64,000 bases of DNA from Curvibacter sp. (lineage in GTDB: Bacteria; Pseudomonadota; Gammaproteobacteria; Burkholderiales; Burkholderiaceae_C), in the NCBI GenBank assembly GCA_004293725.1, contig REAW01000014.1, positions 19,465 to 83,464 on the forward strand, given 5' to 3'. Positions 41,847 through 53,068 of this stretch are shown one piece after another; positions within the stretch are counted from its first letter, which is position 1, and each line of letters opens with the position of its first letter. A model generated the notes under the pieces. The model saw only the letters and a program-made list of their open reading frames with translations, had not been told where the DNA came from and made no database searches. The translations under genes and the position numbers were made by a program.

Positions 41847-43471
41847 GGTACTTTCCAATTTGTTAGGCCCTGGGGGCTCAGGGTGTAGAAGGTGTCCGCT
41901 TTGGCGGGCAGCCAGTTGCTCCAGCCGCCGTGCGGCCACTGCACACGGAGTTGCACGTTGCCAGCATTGCCCAGGCCAAAGTGCATCCAGCCCATGTGCC
42001 CGCTGGCGTGCCCTCCACCCACGGTCAACTCCTGGCGGATAACCTGCGCGGCATCACCTTCGCCCAGCTTCACCTCCACCCAAGCGCCTACGGCATCACG
42101 ATTGCCGCTCGCTTGCTGCAGGCGCAGCTGTAACCAGCGCCCGGCACCTGCGGTGGCTCCGCTGCTGGTTTGGCGCCATAGCTGGGCTTTGTCCCAGCGG
42201 TTCACTACCAGTACATCCAGCAAGCCATCGCCATTCAGGTCCGTCACCATACCGCCACGTCCACGTTTGTAGCTTGCCAGTCCCGCGTGGTTGCCCGTTT
42301 CAACAAAGTTCCCATCCGCCTTTTGCAGCAACAGGTTGTTGGGGTCCAGGGTTGCGAAATCTGGCATGGTGGACACATTGCCCTTGACGATAAACAGGTC
42401 CGCCATGCCGTCGTTGTTCAGGTCGGCAAACTGGGCATGCCACGCGGTGCTGGGGTGTACATCGCCTCCCACATAGGGTCGATGGGCGGTCACACCGCGT
42501 TTGAACGCCATGTCGGTAAAGCGCGGCTGGGCCGCACCAGCCTCCAGCGTTTGCAGCTTGTTATCGGACATGCTGGTCAAAAACACCTCTGGGTAGCCAT
42601 CGCTATTGAGGTCATGGCTGGCAATGCCCATGCCCCAAATTTGCAATGGTTTCCAGCCTTGAGTGGCGGTATAAAGTGCGGGTGCTGCCCCGACAGGCAA
42701 CTGCCACAATTGCTCTTCGCCCCCCTTGTAGTACTCGCGGTCGTTACTCACACGCAGCGCAGCGGTGCCCGAGCGGTTCCAGTCCGAAAACAACATCGAC
42801 AGTGCGCAGTGACCCGGTACCAAGGGTGTGGCGGGGAAGTAGCCGCCACCTTCCTTGGGCCGCAGCAGCAGGCCCGGCGTGCAGCTACCCCAAGGAAACT
42901 CCGGCTTGCTCCGGTCTGTGTATGTGCCAATGGCCAGCGTGGGCCAGGTTTGCCCTTTCTCCCAGGTGGCAGAAAACGCGGTATGCCAACCATTGCCGGT
43001 ACGGATGGACCACGCATCGTTCGCCTTCTCAAACTTGCACTGGCCCAAACCTTTGAACACCTGCACCTCGCCCACGCGCAACACGACAAGGTCCGTTTGG
43101 CCGTCGCCGTCCACGTCCAGCGGATAGGCGCCCACCGCATTGGTCAGCTCCAGCCCCGAGCGCTCCTCTTGCAGTTTGAGCACACCGCTGCGCGCACTGC
43201 GGTTGCGGTATAGCTTGGCCTTGTTTACTCCCGCAGTGGCATACACCTCGGGCAGACCGTCACCATCGCAATCGAAGGTGGCCACGCCACCACCCACCAT
43301 GTACTCGCCCTCCCCATCGAAGCGGCTTTGGAAACCTGCAATCTCAGTCTCTTCGACAAAACGAGGCAGTGCGGGAGCGGGCACGTCGGCCGCCCGGCCC
43401 CACGGTGCCAGCACCAGCAGCACCAAAGTGCCGACCATCGCGGGCCGATAAGTCCAATCCTGAACATGCAC
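41843..43471 (-). CDS. FG-GAP/VCBS beta-propeller with ASPIC-UnbV C-terminus
   Basis: 542 residues, exported. Starts at GTG 43471 with AAAGGATT upstream. Repeats with calcium-binding DxDGDG loops (TFDCDGDGLPEVY, DVDGDGQTDLVV, DLNSDGYPEVF, DLNNDGMADLF, DLNGDGLLDVL) form an integrin-like propeller. The C-terminus (LQLRLQQASGNRDAVGAWVEV, QELTVGGGHASGHMGWMHFGLG) is the ASPIC/UnbV domain. It is coupled to the haloperoxidase-like gene and probably binds carbohydrate or acts as a scaffold for it outside the membrane. Confidence 0.85.
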   Translation of the reverse strand: MHVQDWTYRPAMVGTLVLLVLAPWGRAADVPAPALPRFVEETEIAGFQSRFDGEGEYMVGGGVATFDCDGDGLPEVYATAGVNKAKLYRNRSARSGVLKLQEERSGLELTNAVGAYPLDVDGDGQTDLVVLRVGEVQVFKGLGQCKFEKANDAWSIRTGNGWHTAFSATWEKGQTWPTLAIGTYTDRSKPEFPWGSCTPGLLLRPKEGGGYFPATPLVPGHCALSMLFSDWNRSGTAALRVSNDREYYKGGEEQLWQLPVGAAPALYTATQGWKPLQIWGMGIASHDLNSDGYPEVFLTSMSDNKLQTLEAGAAQPRFTDMAFKRGVTAHRPYVGGDVHPSTAWHAQFADLNNDGMADLFIVKGNVSTMPDFATLDPNNLLLQKADGNFVETGNHAGLASYKRGRGGMVTDLNGDGLLDVLVVNRWDKAQLWRQTSSGATAGAGRWLQLRLQQASGNRDAVGAWVEVKLGEGDAAQVIRQELTVGGGHASGHMGWMHFGLGNAGNVQLRVQWPHGGWSNWLPAKADTFYTLSPQGLTNWKVP

Positions 43472-43513
43472 GCCGAATCCTTTTGGAAAAATGAATGAAC
43501 CCTTCCATCTTAT

Positions 43514-43599
43514 TTAGTTTGATGATTAAACTATGTCGGGTTTATCCCTATTCGCGTTGCAATCACGCGGCACCACAATTAGTTTGTCGTCCTAACTAA
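43514..43599. promoter_or_regulatory. two candidate XylR operators upstream of xylF
   Basis: Site 1 (43514-43534) and site 2 (43579-43599) share the 21-bp form TTAGTT-N9-AACTA(A/T), with TTAGTTTG in both. Centres are 65 bases apart. The pattern is close to the TTAGTTTG...AACTAA operators of ROK-family xylose repressors. A third copy precedes xylA. Confidence 0.7.
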
Positions 43600-43691
43600 A
43601 TGCACCGTGTTGCATTTACGGCAGCACGATGGCTCTGAAGAGTCCTTCCAAAACCATAGGCCTTACGCGGGCCACATTACCGGAGACATTG

Positions 43692-44711
43692 ATGAAACTA
43701 AAGACAACACTGACCGCCCTGGCCTTGAGCCTGGCCGCCGCTGGGGCGTTTTCCCAAGTCGTGGGCGTGAGCTGGTCCAACTTCCAGGAAGAACGCTGGA
43801 AGACCGATGAGGCCGCCATCAAGGCCCAACTGACCAAGGACGGCGCCACCTATATCAGCGCGGACGCTGGTGGCTCCCCCGAGAAGCAATTGGCTGACAT
43901 TGACAGCTTGATCTCCAAGGGCGCCAAAGCCCTGATCATTCTGGCCATGGACAAAGACGCCATCCTCCCCGCCGTAAACAAGGCGAACCAGCAAAAGATT
44001 CCAGTCGTGGCGTATGACCGACTGATTGAAGCACCCGGCGTGTTCTACATCACCTTTGACAACGTGGAAGTGGGCCGCATGCAAGCCCGCGCCATTCTGG
44101 AGGCCAAGCCCAAGGGCAACTACGTGATGATCAAGGGCTCGCCCACCGACCCCAATGCCAACTTTTTGCGCGGTGGCCAGCAAGAAATTATTGACGCCGC
44201 CGTGAAGAAAGGCGACATCAAGATCGTAGGCGAGGAATACACCGACGGCTGGAAGCCCGAAGTGGCCCAGAAGAACATGGAGCAAATCATCACCAAGACC
44301 GGCGGCAAGATTGACGCTGTGGTGGCCTCCAACGACGGCACCGCCGGTGGCGTAGTGGCTGCGTTGACCGCCAAGGGCATCAAGGGTATTCCTGTGTCCG
44401 GCCAGGACGGGGACCACGCTGCGCTAAACCGCGTGGCCTTGGGCAGCCAGACCGTGTCGGTGTGGAAAGACGCCCGCGACCTGGGCCGTGACGCTGCTGC
44501 TGCTGCGGTCGTGTTGGCCAAAGGCCAAAAAGTAAGCGCGGCCCAGACCTGGAGCGGAGGCGAGAAGAAGGTTGCCCTACAAGCGCAATTCCTGAAGCCC
44601 GTGCCTATTACTGCCAAGAACCTGGACCTGGTGGTAAAAGCAGGCTGGATCAAGAAAGCAGATTTGTGCAAAGGTGTGGACGCCGCCAAAGGCCCAGCCG
44701 CTTGCAAGTAA
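43692..44711 (+). CDS. xylF: D-xylose ABC transporter, substrate-binding protein
   Basis: 339 residues: signal peptide ([14 protein letters not shown]), then a two-lobe sugar-binding fold. [41 protein letters not shown] and [15 protein letters not shown] match XylF. It binds xylose in the periplasm and delivers it to XylHG. GGAGACATTG precedes the ATG. Operators for a ROK repressor lie upstream and a terminator downstream, which would make xylF mRNA more abundant than xylHG. Confidence 0.95.
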   Translation: MKLKTTLTALALSLAAAGAFSQVVGVSWSNFQEERWKTDEAAIKAQLTKDGATYISADAGGSPEKQLADIDSLISKGAKALIILAMDKDAILPAVNKANQQKIPVVAYDRLIEAPGVFYITFDNVEVGRMQARAILEAKPKGNYVMIKGSPTDPNANFLRGGQQEIIDAAVKKGDIKIVGEEYTDGWKPEVAQKNMEQIITKTGGKIDAVVASNDGTAGGVVAALTAKGIKGIPVSGQDGDHAALNRVALGSQTVSVWKDARDLGRDAAAAAVVLAKGQKVSAAQTWSGGEKKVALQAQFLKPVPITAKNLDLVVKAGWIKKADLCKGVDAAKGPAACK

Positions 44712-44744
44712 ACCTGCCTTTCTCTGAGTGAGTTGAAGCCCCTC

Positions 44745-44777
44745 AACCGCGGGCAGGCATCAGCCCGCGGTTTTTTT
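44745..44777 (+). terminator. intra-operon terminator between xylF and xylH
   Basis: CCGCGGGC and GCCCGCGG pair perfectly around an eight-base loop, followed by seven T. It starts 35 bases after the xylF stop and ends 20 bases before xylH, so partial read-through is expected. Confidence 0.85.
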
Positions 44778-44797
44778 ATGTCTTGCGGAGAACGCAT

Positions 44798-45988
44798 GTG
44801 AATCCCGTTTTGAATTCCCTGAAGCAGGCCGCCATTGATTGGCGCCTGGTGATGATGGGTGGCGTGTTGGCAGCCATCGCCATCGTGTTCAACATCTTGT
44901 CTGGCGGGTTGTTTTTGTCCCCCGAGAACTTGTACAACATTGCCCAGCAAACGGCCGTGGTGGGCGTGGTCGCCACGGTGGTGGTGCTGGTCATTGTGGC
45001 GCGCCATATCGACCTGTCCGTGGGCTCGGTCATGGGTTTTGTGGGTGTACTGATTGCCACCCTGATGTACACCGCCGGCTGGCATTGGGTTGAAGCCTCA
45101 CTGGCCGGACTGGCCGTGGCCATTGCCGTGTCGCTGTACCAAGGGGCACTCACCGCCATGCTGGGCGTACCTTCTTTCGTCGTCACGCTGGGCGGCCTCA
45201 TGTCCTTCCGCGGTGCAGCCTTTTTGGTGGCCGACGGCAAGACCCAACCCGTGAACGACCCCTTCTTCCAACGCCTGGGCGGTGGTTTCGATGGCGCCAT
45301 TGGTGTCACCGCCAGCTGGGTGTTGGCTGGCGTGATTGTGCTGGCCCTGGTGGCCCAGATGTGGGCCAAGCGCCGCGCCAAAGCGTCGTACGACGTGCCC
45401 AACAACCCGCTTTGGTTGGACGCACTGATCGTGCTGGTACCGGTGGCCATCGTGCTGGGCTTTGTTGGCGCCATGAATAACTACCAGATCATGAACAAGG
45501 ACGCCCCGCAGGGCATCCCCATCCCGGTGCTGATTTGGGCTGCTGTGGCTTTGGTGTTGTCTTTCATCGTGCACCGCACCCGCTTTGGCCGCTACGTGTT
45601 TGCCATGGGCGGCAACCCCGAGGCCGCCGCGCTGGTAGGTATTCCGGTGCGTAAGGTCACGCTCATGTTGTTTGCACTGATGGGGGTGCTCATCACCATT
45701 GCCGCCATGGTGTCCATTGCCCGGCTAAACGCTGGCACCAATTCGCTGGGCACCAGCATGGAACTGTATGTGATTGCGGCCGCCGTGATAGGTGGCACCG
45801 CCCTGGCGGGCGGCAGTGGTTCGATTCTGGGGTCGGTGCTGGGCGCGCTGATCATGCAAAGCATTGACAGCGGGATGCTGCTGCTGGATGTGTCGATTGG
45901 CGTGCGCTACGTGATCATTGGCCAGGTGCTGATTGCTGCAGTGGTGTTTGATGTGGTTTACCGCCGTATTACAGGAGACACCGTATGA
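44798..45988 (+). CDS. xylH: D-xylose ABC transporter permease
   Basis: About 396 residues, roughly ten membrane segments. [25 protein letters not shown] and [23 protein letters not shown] are signatures of sugar permeases of the XylH/RbsC type. Start is GTG 44798 with GGAGA six bases upstream. The stop overlaps the ATPase start as ATGA. Confidence 0.93.
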   Translation: MNPVLNSLKQAAIDWRLVMMGGVLAAIAIVFNILSGGLFLSPENLYNIAQQTAVVGVVATVVVLVIVARHIDLSVGSVMGFVGVLIATLMYTAGWHWVEASLAGLAVAIAVSLYQGALTAMLGVPSFVVTLGGLMSFRGAAFLVADGKTQPVNDPFFQRLGGGFDGAIGVTASWVLAGVIVLALVAQMWAKRRAKASYDVPNNPLWLDALIVLVPVAIVLGFVGAMNNYQIMNKDAPQGIPIPVLIWAAVALVLSFIVHRTRFGRYVFAMGGNPEAAALVGIPVRKVTLMLFALMGVLITIAAMVSIARLNAGTNSLGTSMELYVIAAAVIGGTALAGGSGSILGSVLGALIMQSIDSGMLLLDVSIGVRYVIIGQVLIAAVVFDVVYRRITGDTV

Positions 45989-46764
45989 GCGCAGGCAATG
46001 CAAAGCAGGCGCTGGTGGAGATGCGCAACATCGGCAAGTCCTTTGGCGGTGTGCACGCGGTCGACAACGTGAGCCTCACGCTCTACCCCGGCGAAGTGGT
46101 GGCCCTGCTGGGCCACAACGGCGCAGGCAAATCCACCCTCATGAAAATGCTGGCCGGTGCCTACCCTATCGACAGCGGCGAGGTACGCATCAACGGCGAA
46201 AAGGCCAACATCCGCACCCCTGTGGATGCACAGCGCTGCGGCATTGAATCGATCTACCAAACGCTGGCGCTGGCCGACAACCTGGACGCTGTGGCCAACC
46301 TGTTTTTGGGCCGGGAGCTGCTGACCCGCTGGAACACCCTGGACGACCACCGCATGGACGCAGACGCCCGCAAGGTGTTCCACCGCCTGAACAAAAACTT
46401 CAAGAACGTGCGTACACCTGTGCGTCGCCTATCGGGCGGGCAGCGCCAGGTGGTGGCGATTTCGCGCGCCATCTACTTCAACGCCAAGATCCTCATCATG
46501 GACGAGCCCACAGCAGCCCTGGGCCCCGAGGAAACTGCGATGGTGGGCAACCTGGTGAAGCAACTCAAGGCCGAAGGCGTTGGCATTTTCCTGATCACGC
46601 ACGACATGCCTGACGTTTTTGGGCTCAGTGACCGCCTGGCGGTCATGAAAAATGGAAAATTGGTGGGTGCGTATCGCACAAGCGACGTCAACGAGGACGA
46701 AGTTCTTGGCATGATCATCGCAGGCAAACAACCTGAAGGAAAACCGCAATCCCACAGCCTGTGA
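45985..46764 (+). CDS. xylG: D-xylose ABC transporter ATPase (single domain)
   Basis: 259 residues with Walker [10 protein letters not shown], signature [14 protein letters not shown], Walker [13 protein letters not shown] and H-loop ITHDM. Classical XylG has two fused ATPase domains of about 510 residues; this one has a single domain, so the transporter must use a homodimer. This short form occurs in some Burkholderiales. ATG overlaps xylH. Confidence 0.9.
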   Translation: MSAGNAKQALVEMRNIGKSFGGVHAVDNVSLTLYPGEVVALLGHNGAGKSTLMKMLAGAYPIDSGEVRINGEKANIRTPVDAQRCGIESIYQTLALADNLDAVANLFLGRELLTRWNTLDDHRMDADARKVFHRLNKNFKNVRTPVRRLSGGQRQVVAISRAIYFNAKILIMDEPTAALGPEETAMVGNLVKQLKAEGVGIFLITHDMPDVFGLSDRLAVMKNGKLVGAYRTSDVNEDEVLGMIIAGKQPEGKPQSHSL

Positions 46765-46783
46765 GCGCGGCCCCTCTCCCACC

Positions 46784-47962
46784 ATGAAAACGACCGGCGA
46801 CCAACAATTAGTCAAACGCATCAACCGCAGCGTGCTGCTGCGGCTGCTCCGCAGCCAAAGCGGACTCTCACGCGCCCAGCTGGCGGTGGAGAGTGGGCTC
46901 ACCAAGTCCACTGTGAGTTTGCTGGTGCGTGAACTGATTGACGAAGGCTGGCTCACCGAGACCGATGTGCCCGCTGCACAAGGCCTGGGGCGCCCCTCCA
47001 CACCCTTGCAAATCGACGGCCGCAGCCGCGGCTTGATTGGTGTGGAGGTGGCGGTGGAGGCACTGCGCGTGGTGGGCGTGTCGCTCACCGGGCAAGTGCT
47101 ATGCGCCCAAGAGGAACCGCTACTGGGCACCCAACCCGACGAAGTGTGCCGCCAAACGGCGCGCCTGGTGGCACGGACCCTTGCACAGCTCGCGCAGCGC
47201 GGCGTGCAACTGGCCGGTGTAGGTGTAGGCCTGCCCGGTGCCTTTGACGAGGCCACCGGTGTACTGCGCTTTGCACCCAACCTGGGCTGGCGCAACGTCG
47301 ACTTTGTCCCTCTCATCACCCAGGCGCTGGCCCAGGCCGGCGTGCCACCCGTGGGCGTGCATGTTCAAAACGAGGCCGACACCGCGGCCTTAAGCGAATA
47401 CGAGTTTTCAGACGGCGACGCCCAAGACTCACTGATTTTTGTGACCTGCGGCGCCGGCGTGGGGGCGGGCATTGTGCTCAATGACCGGCTGTTCACCGGC
47501 ATTCAAGGCATGGCCGGTGAAATTGGGCACAGCATTTTGCAAATCGACGGCCCCTTGTGCTCGTGTGGGCGCAAGGGCTGTGCTGAAACCTTTTTTGGCG
47601 CCCGCACCTTGGCCAACCTCCCCGACCCGGCCGAAGGCGGCCATTACCTGGGCGTGGTGCTGCAAAACCTGTGGACCACCTTCAACCCCAGTACGCTGGT
47701 GGTGGGGGGGCCATCATGTGACACCTACCCCGGAATTATCAAAACCGCGCAGCAAACATTGCAGCGCTATGCCGCTGCCGCCGGCATGGCCGCACCACCC
47801 GTGCGCGCAGCGCGCTACGGGCTACTTGCATCTGCCGTGGGCGCCGCCGCACTGGTACTGCACCACGCACTGCGCCCCATGCACACCCGCACTCCACCCG
47901 CGCCGGCCCGCCTGCTCGAGGACGAAACGAATTCCACCGCTCCCACAACAACAACGGCTTAA
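46784..47962 (+). CDS. xylR: ROK-family xylose repressor
   Basis: 392 residues: winged HTH (SGLSRAQLAVESGLTKSTVSLLVRELIDEGWL) and a ROK sugar-binding domain with the zinc motif CSCGRKGC. Position between xylG and xylB makes it the local xylose-responsive repressor. Candidate TTAGTT-N9-AACTAA operators before xylF and xylA are its likely sites. This differs from the AraC-type XylR of E. coli. Confidence 0.88.
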   Translation: MKTTGDQQLVKRINRSVLLRLLRSQSGLSRAQLAVESGLTKSTVSLLVRELIDEGWLTETDVPAAQGLGRPSTPLQIDGRSRGLIGVEVAVEALRVVGVSLTGQVLCAQEEPLLGTQPDEVCRQTARLVARTLAQLAQRGVQLAGVGVGLPGAFDEATGVLRFAPNLGWRNVDFVPLITQALAQAGVPPVGVHVQNEADTAALSEYEFSDGDAQDSLIFVTCGAGVGAGIVLNDRLFTGIQGMAGEIGHSILQIDGPLCSCGRKGCAETFFGARTLANLPDPAEGGHYLGVVLQNLWTTFNPSTLVVGGPSCDTYPGIIKTAQQTLQRYAAAAGMAAPPVRAARYGLLASAVGAAALVLHHALRPMHTRTPPAPARLLEDETNSTAPTTTTA

Positions 47963-47964
47963 CC

Positions 47965-49413
<1,449 letters not shown>

Positions 49414-49447
49414 ACCACCACGCCCATCCAGGCGTTGAATCGATTAT

Positions 49448-49468
49448 TTAATTCGACCACACAACTAA
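49448..49468. promoter_or_regulatory. candidate XylR operator upstream of xylA
   Basis: TTAATT-N9-AACTAA, 21 bases, one arm mismatch from the two copies before xylF. It lies 20 bases before the xylA ATG and suggests separate repression of xylA. Confidence 0.6.
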
Positions 49469-49487
49469 ACAACACAAGGACCACACC

Positions 49488-50801
49488 ATGAGCCACTACT
49501 TTCCCACCGTCACCCCCATCGCGTACGAGGGCCCGCAATCCACCAACCCACTGGCCTTCAAGTGGTACGACAAAGACCGCATGGTGCTGGGCAAGCGCAT
49601 GGAAGAGCACCTGCGCTTTGCCAGCTGCTACTGGCACACCTTCTGCTGGAACGGACTGGACCCGTTTGGTGGCGACACCTTCCAGCGCCCTTGGCACGCC
49701 ATGCCCGACCCCATGGCCGCCGCCAAAGCCAAAGCCGAAGTCGCGTTTGAATTTTTTGCCAAGCTGGGCGCACCCTACTACTGCTTCCACGACCGGGACG
49801 TAGCCCCCGAAGGCGCCACCCCGCGTGAGAGCGTGAACCACCTGCGCGAGATGGTGGACATTCTGGGCTCCAAGCAACAAGCCACCGGCATGAAGCTGCT
49901 GTGGGGCACGGCCAACCTGTTTAGCCACCGCAGGTTTATGTCAGGTGCGGCCACCAACCCCAACCCCGAAATCTTTGCCATGGGCGCCCTGCAGGTGAAG
50001 GAAGCCATGGACGCCACCCTAAAATTGGGCGGCGAAAACTACGTGCTGTGGGGCGGCCGCGAAGGCTACGAGACCCTGCTCAACACCCGCATGGGCCACG
50101 AGCTGGACCAGATGGGCCGCTTCCTGAACATGGTGGTGGAGTACAAACACAAGATCGGCTTCAAGGGCGCCATATTGCTGGAACCCAAGCCCCGCGAACC
50201 CTCCAAGCACCAGTACGACTTTGACACCGCCACCGTCTATGGCTTCCTGTGTCGCTACGGCCTGGAGAAGGAAATCAAGGTCAACATCGAAGCCAACCAC
50301 GCCACCCTGTCGGGCCACAGCTTTGAGCATGAAATTGCCACGGCCATTGACCTCGGCATCTTCGGCTCGATCGACATGAACCGCGGCGACATGCAGTGCG
50401 GCTGGGACACCGACCAGTTCCCCAACAACATCCCCGAAACCGCGCTGGCGATGTACCTGATCTTGCAGGGCGGCGGCTTCACCACCGGCGGCCTGAACTT
50501 TGACGCCAAAGTGCGCCGCCAGAGCATTGACCCCGAAGACATCTTCCACGGCCACATCGGCGGCATGGACGTATCCGCCCGCGCACTGCTGATCGCCGAG
50601 AAGATGATTTCTGATGGCAAGTTCGCCGAAGTGACCGAAGACCGCTACGCCGGCTGGAGGGGCAGCTTCGGCCAGGACGTGCTGACCGGCGAGCTGGGCC
50701 TGGACGCCGTGGCCCAACGCGTGCTGGACCAGAACGTGGACGTGCAACCCGTTTCCGGCCGCCAGGAGCGGATTGAGAACTTGCTGAACAGCTACATCTG
50801 A
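49488..50801 (+). CDS. xylA: Xylose isomerase
   Basis: 437 residues, class II size. Catalytic and metal-binding segments are present: [30 protein letters not shown] (active-site His), [19 protein letters not shown] and [15 protein letters not shown]. Converts D-xylose to D-xylulose. AAGGACCACACC precedes the ATG. Last gene of the xylose cluster. Confidence 0.97.
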   Translation: MSHYFPTVTPIAYEGPQSTNPLAFKWYDKDRMVLGKRMEEHLRFASCYWHTFCWNGLDPFGGDTFQRPWHAMPDPMAAAKAKAEVAFEFFAKLGAPYYCFHDRDVAPEGATPRESVNHLREMVDILGSKQQATGMKLLWGTANLFSHRRFMSGAATNPNPEIFAMGALQVKEAMDATLKLGGENYVLWGGREGYETLLNTRMGHELDQMGRFLNMVVEYKHKIGFKGAILLEPKPREPSKHQYDFDTATVYGFLCRYGLEKEIKVNIEANHATLSGHSFEHEIATAIDLGIFGSIDMNRGDMQCGWDTDQFPNNIPETALAMYLILQGGGFTTGGLNFDAKVRRQSIDPEDIFHGHIGGMDVSARALLIAEKMISDGKFAEVTEDRYAGWRGSFGQDVLTGELGLDAVAQRVLDQNVDVQPVSGRQERIENLLNSYI

Positions 50802-50838
50802 GTTGAGCCGCTAGCGAGAGTTGCGTTCTGTATCCAGG

Positions 50839-51504
50839 TCACTTTACCCGCTTGATGTCGCTGTATGCGCCGCCGGTTTGCAGGGTGACGGTCACATCCA
50901 CCTCGCCCCGGTTGCGCCAAAACCAGCCATGATTTCCCGTGAATGCAGCAACCAACTCGCCGTCGTCAGACGCTACACCGCGCCCCTTCTCGTAGCTAAC
51001 GGAGCGCCCCATTGAATCGCCATGCGTATCGAAATTCACCACGCCGCCCTTGACGCTCCACGAGAACTGGGCCTTCTCGCCTTCTTTTAACTTCAGTTTG
51101 ACCTCTGTCCCTTGGCCGGGGGAGAGCGTGAAAGTCATTTCGTCGCGCCAAGAAGAGCTTTGTGATGCGGATGTACTTTGTGCTGCTGCCTTATCAGCCA
51201 TGGGCGAAGTCGCTGGCGCTACTTTTGGAGGCTCAGCCGCCGCGCTTGCTTCGGTGGGCTCTGAATTTGAAGCCTGCGTGGCAGCAGCATCGACGGCAGC
51301 TTCCTTTACAAGTCGGGTCTTGATCTCGCCCATTTCGGTCAGGCCTAAAGTACGTCCAATGCCGGTCGGGTCAACGCCATACTCTGACGGCAAGACCACG
51401 GTGTAGAGCAGCACCACCGCAGACACGGCGGCGATGAGGGTGGAACGAATGAGCTGCCGGGTGGAAGGCAGTTCAGCGCGAGAGGGAATGTCAGTGTTGT
51501 ACAT
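50839..51504 (-). CDS. transmembrane anchor protein of the HupE/UreJ group
   Basis: 221 residues: one N-terminal membrane helix (LIRSTLIAAVSAVVLLYTVVLP), an Ala/Ser/Glu-rich linker and a C-terminal beta-rich periplasmic domain (FTLSPGQGTEVKLKLKEGEKAQFSWSV, GNHGWFWRNRG). Similar anchor proteins accompany HupE/UreJ_2 permeases. It follows that gene by 17 bases. Exact role unknown, presumably part of a metal-handling complex. Confidence 0.65.
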   Translation of the reverse strand: MYNTDIPSRAELPSTRQLIRSTLIAAVSAVVLLYTVVLPSEYGVDPTGIGRTLGLTEMGEIKTRLVKEAAVDAAATQASNSEPTEASAAAEPPKVAPATSPMADKAAAQSTSASQSSSWRDEMTFTLSPGQGTEVKLKLKEGEKAQFSWSVKGGVVNFDTHGDSMGRSVSYEKGRGVASDDGELVAAFTGNHGWFWRNRGEVDVTVTLQTGGAYSDIKRVK

Positions 51505-51521
51505 GTTCTTGACTCACGAAT

Positions 51522-52259
51522 TCATTGGGAAACGAAGTAGCCGGTCAGTTGCATGCCCACCAGGATGAAGCCTGCGGACATCATGACCACGTTTGCACTG
51601 TAGGCATAGCGCACAAAGCCTGCGGTGCGGCGCCAGAAACTCATGCCAATCAAAATAACGGCCAGCGCCAACAATTGCCCCACTTCCACACCGACGTTGA
51701 ACGCCAGCAGGTTGGGTACCAGCCCATCTGGCGAAATCTCGTACTCCTGGATCTTGGTGGCCAGGCCAAAGCCGTGGATGAGGCCAAAGATCAAAGTCGC
51801 TACTTTGGTGTTGGGCTGCACCCCGAACCAGCGCTGATAGGCCCCCAGGTTGTCGAGTGCCTTGTAAACCACCGAGAAGCCGATTACCGCATCGATCAAA
51901 TAGCTATTCATTCCGATGTTGTAGTAGACCCCTAGCACCATGGTGGTCGAGTGACCGATGGCAAACAGGCTCACGTACAACGCAATGTGCTGCAACTTGT
52001 AAAGGAAGAAGATGACCCCAAACAAAAACAGGATGTGGTCATAGCCGGTCATCATGTGCTTGGCCCCCAGGTAGATGAAGGGCAGCAGATGCACCCCAGA
52101 GATCTCTTGGATGTACCCCTTGTCGCCTTGGGTCACGGCATGGGAAAAGACATCGGTAGATGTGAACAAAAGAAGTGCCAGAACCAGGAGCGTGGTCATG
52201 GCAAGGCCCGGACGCGCCCAAGGCACGGCCCGCAGCCGGTTGAAACATAGGCTGAGCAT
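51522..52259 (-). CDS. HupE/UreJ_2-family membrane protein
   Basis: About 245 residues, six or seven membrane segments. HAVTQGDKGYIQEISGVHLLPFIYLGAKHMMTGYDHILFLFGVIFF and FAIGHSTTMVLG carry the histidines typical of HupE/UreJ_2 proteins, which are implicated in nickel or other metal transport. I chose ATG 52259; upstream sequence lacks support. Middle gene of the leftward metal operon. Confidence 0.8.
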   Translation of the reverse strand: MLSLCFNRLRAVPWARPGLAMTTLLVLALLLFTSTDVFSHAVTQGDKGYIQEISGVHLLPFIYLGAKHMMTGYDHILFLFGVIFFLYKLQHIALYVSLFAIGHSTTMVLGVYYNIGMNSYLIDAVIGFSVVYKALDNLGAYQRWFGVQPNTKVATLIFGLIHGFGLATKIQEYEISPDGLVPNLLAFNVGVEVGQLLALAVILIGMSFWRRTAGFVRYAYSANVVMMSAGFILVGMQLTGYFVSQ

Positions 52260-52330
52260 GGAAACTCCGTCAAAGAAAAAAGGACTTATCGGGCTGTGGT
52301 GCAGCCAGAACCTGAAGAAACCGAGCGGTC

Positions 52331-52726
52331 TCAGGCGCGCGGAGGACGCTCTATGCCATCGAGCGATGGCCAGGGGCCCGATTGAACAAGAATTTCCTGC
52401 CATACGGCAGTGGCCTTGCTTACGCTGCGCACATCCACGGGCAGGGCATAGACATGGTCATGGGTGTGATCACCTGTGTGATGCGCATGGATGCCAGCAA
52501 GCGCCGGGGAATCGCCGTCATGGCTGTGTTCATGTTCATGATCACTGCCCCAAGATTCCCCATGGTCAACGACAAGGAAGACCGCAGCCCCGTGTGACTT
52601 CGTCAGCCCCCAGGGCGTAATCAATGCACCCAAAAGTATCACCAGCGCAATCCCAATCGCCAACGACCGCCCAACCGTCCAACCGAGGGCAGCGCGAGGT
52701 AGTGTGCGGAGGACTTGGATCATCAA
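52331..52726 (-). CDS. histidine-rich membrane-anchored protein
   Basis: 131 residues: one membrane helix (SLAIGIALVILLGALITPWGL), then a His/Asp/Glu-rich stretch (DHEHEHSHDGD, IHAHHTGDHTHDHVY), and a short C-terminal region. The His-rich part would bind Ni, Co, Zn or Cu outside the membrane. It is the first gene of the leftward operon, divergent from a CsoR/RcnR-type regulator. No named family recognised. Confidence 0.65.
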   Translation of the reverse strand: MMIQVLRTLPRAALGWTVGRSLAIGIALVILLGALITPWGLTKSHGAAVFLVVDHGESWGSDHEHEHSHDGDSPALAGIHAHHTGDHTHDHVYALPVDVRSVSKATAVWQEILVQSGPWPSLDGIERPPRA

Positions 52727-52756
52727 AAAAACTGTACTTAACGCGATTTATTGTAA

Positions 52757-52769
52757 CCTCGGGGGGAGG
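52757..52769. promoter_or_regulatory. candidate CsoR/RcnR-type operator with G-tract
   Basis: CCTC-GGGGG-GAGG: inverted arms around a G-run, 30 bases before the regulator ATG in the divergent gap. CsoR/RcnR-family proteins bind A/T- or C/G-flanked G/C tracts of this kind, so it is a plausible shared operator. Confidence 0.5.
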
Positions 52770-52798
52770 ATCAGCCCGCTCATATAAGGTCACTCACC

Positions 52799-53068
52799 AT
52801 GCACACCCATGACACCCATCCTGCCGTCATCAAGCGCCTGCGTCGTGCAGGGGGGCACTTGGCCAGCGTGGTGCAAATGCTCGACCAGGGCAAACCTTGC
52901 CTGGAAGTGGTGCAGCAGTTGCAAGCTGTCGAGAAAGCCATTACCCAAGCCAAAAGAACGCTGATCCAAGACCATCTGGACCATTGTTTGAGCCACATGG
53001 TGGACTCCGTGGTCCCGACGCAAGCCAACTCGTTGGACGAGTTTCGCCAGATCACCAAATACCTATGA
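52799..53068 (+). CDS. CsoR/RcnR-family metal-sensing repressor
   Basis: 89 residues, all helical. The metal site residues Cys34, His59 and Cys63 have the same 25- and 4-residue spacing as the Cu(I)-binding C-H-C triad of CsoR; RcnR has His at the last position. The N-terminus also holds His2, His4, His7 and His20, as in Ni/Co-sensing members such as InrS. Thus metal identity (Cu, Ni or Co) is uncertain. Its stop overlaps the exporter start (ATGA). Confidence 0.85.
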   Translation: MHTHDTHPAVIKRLRRAGGHLASVVQMLDQGKPCLEVVQQLQAVEKAITQAKRTLIQDHLDHCLSHMVDSVVPTQANSLDEFRQITKYL

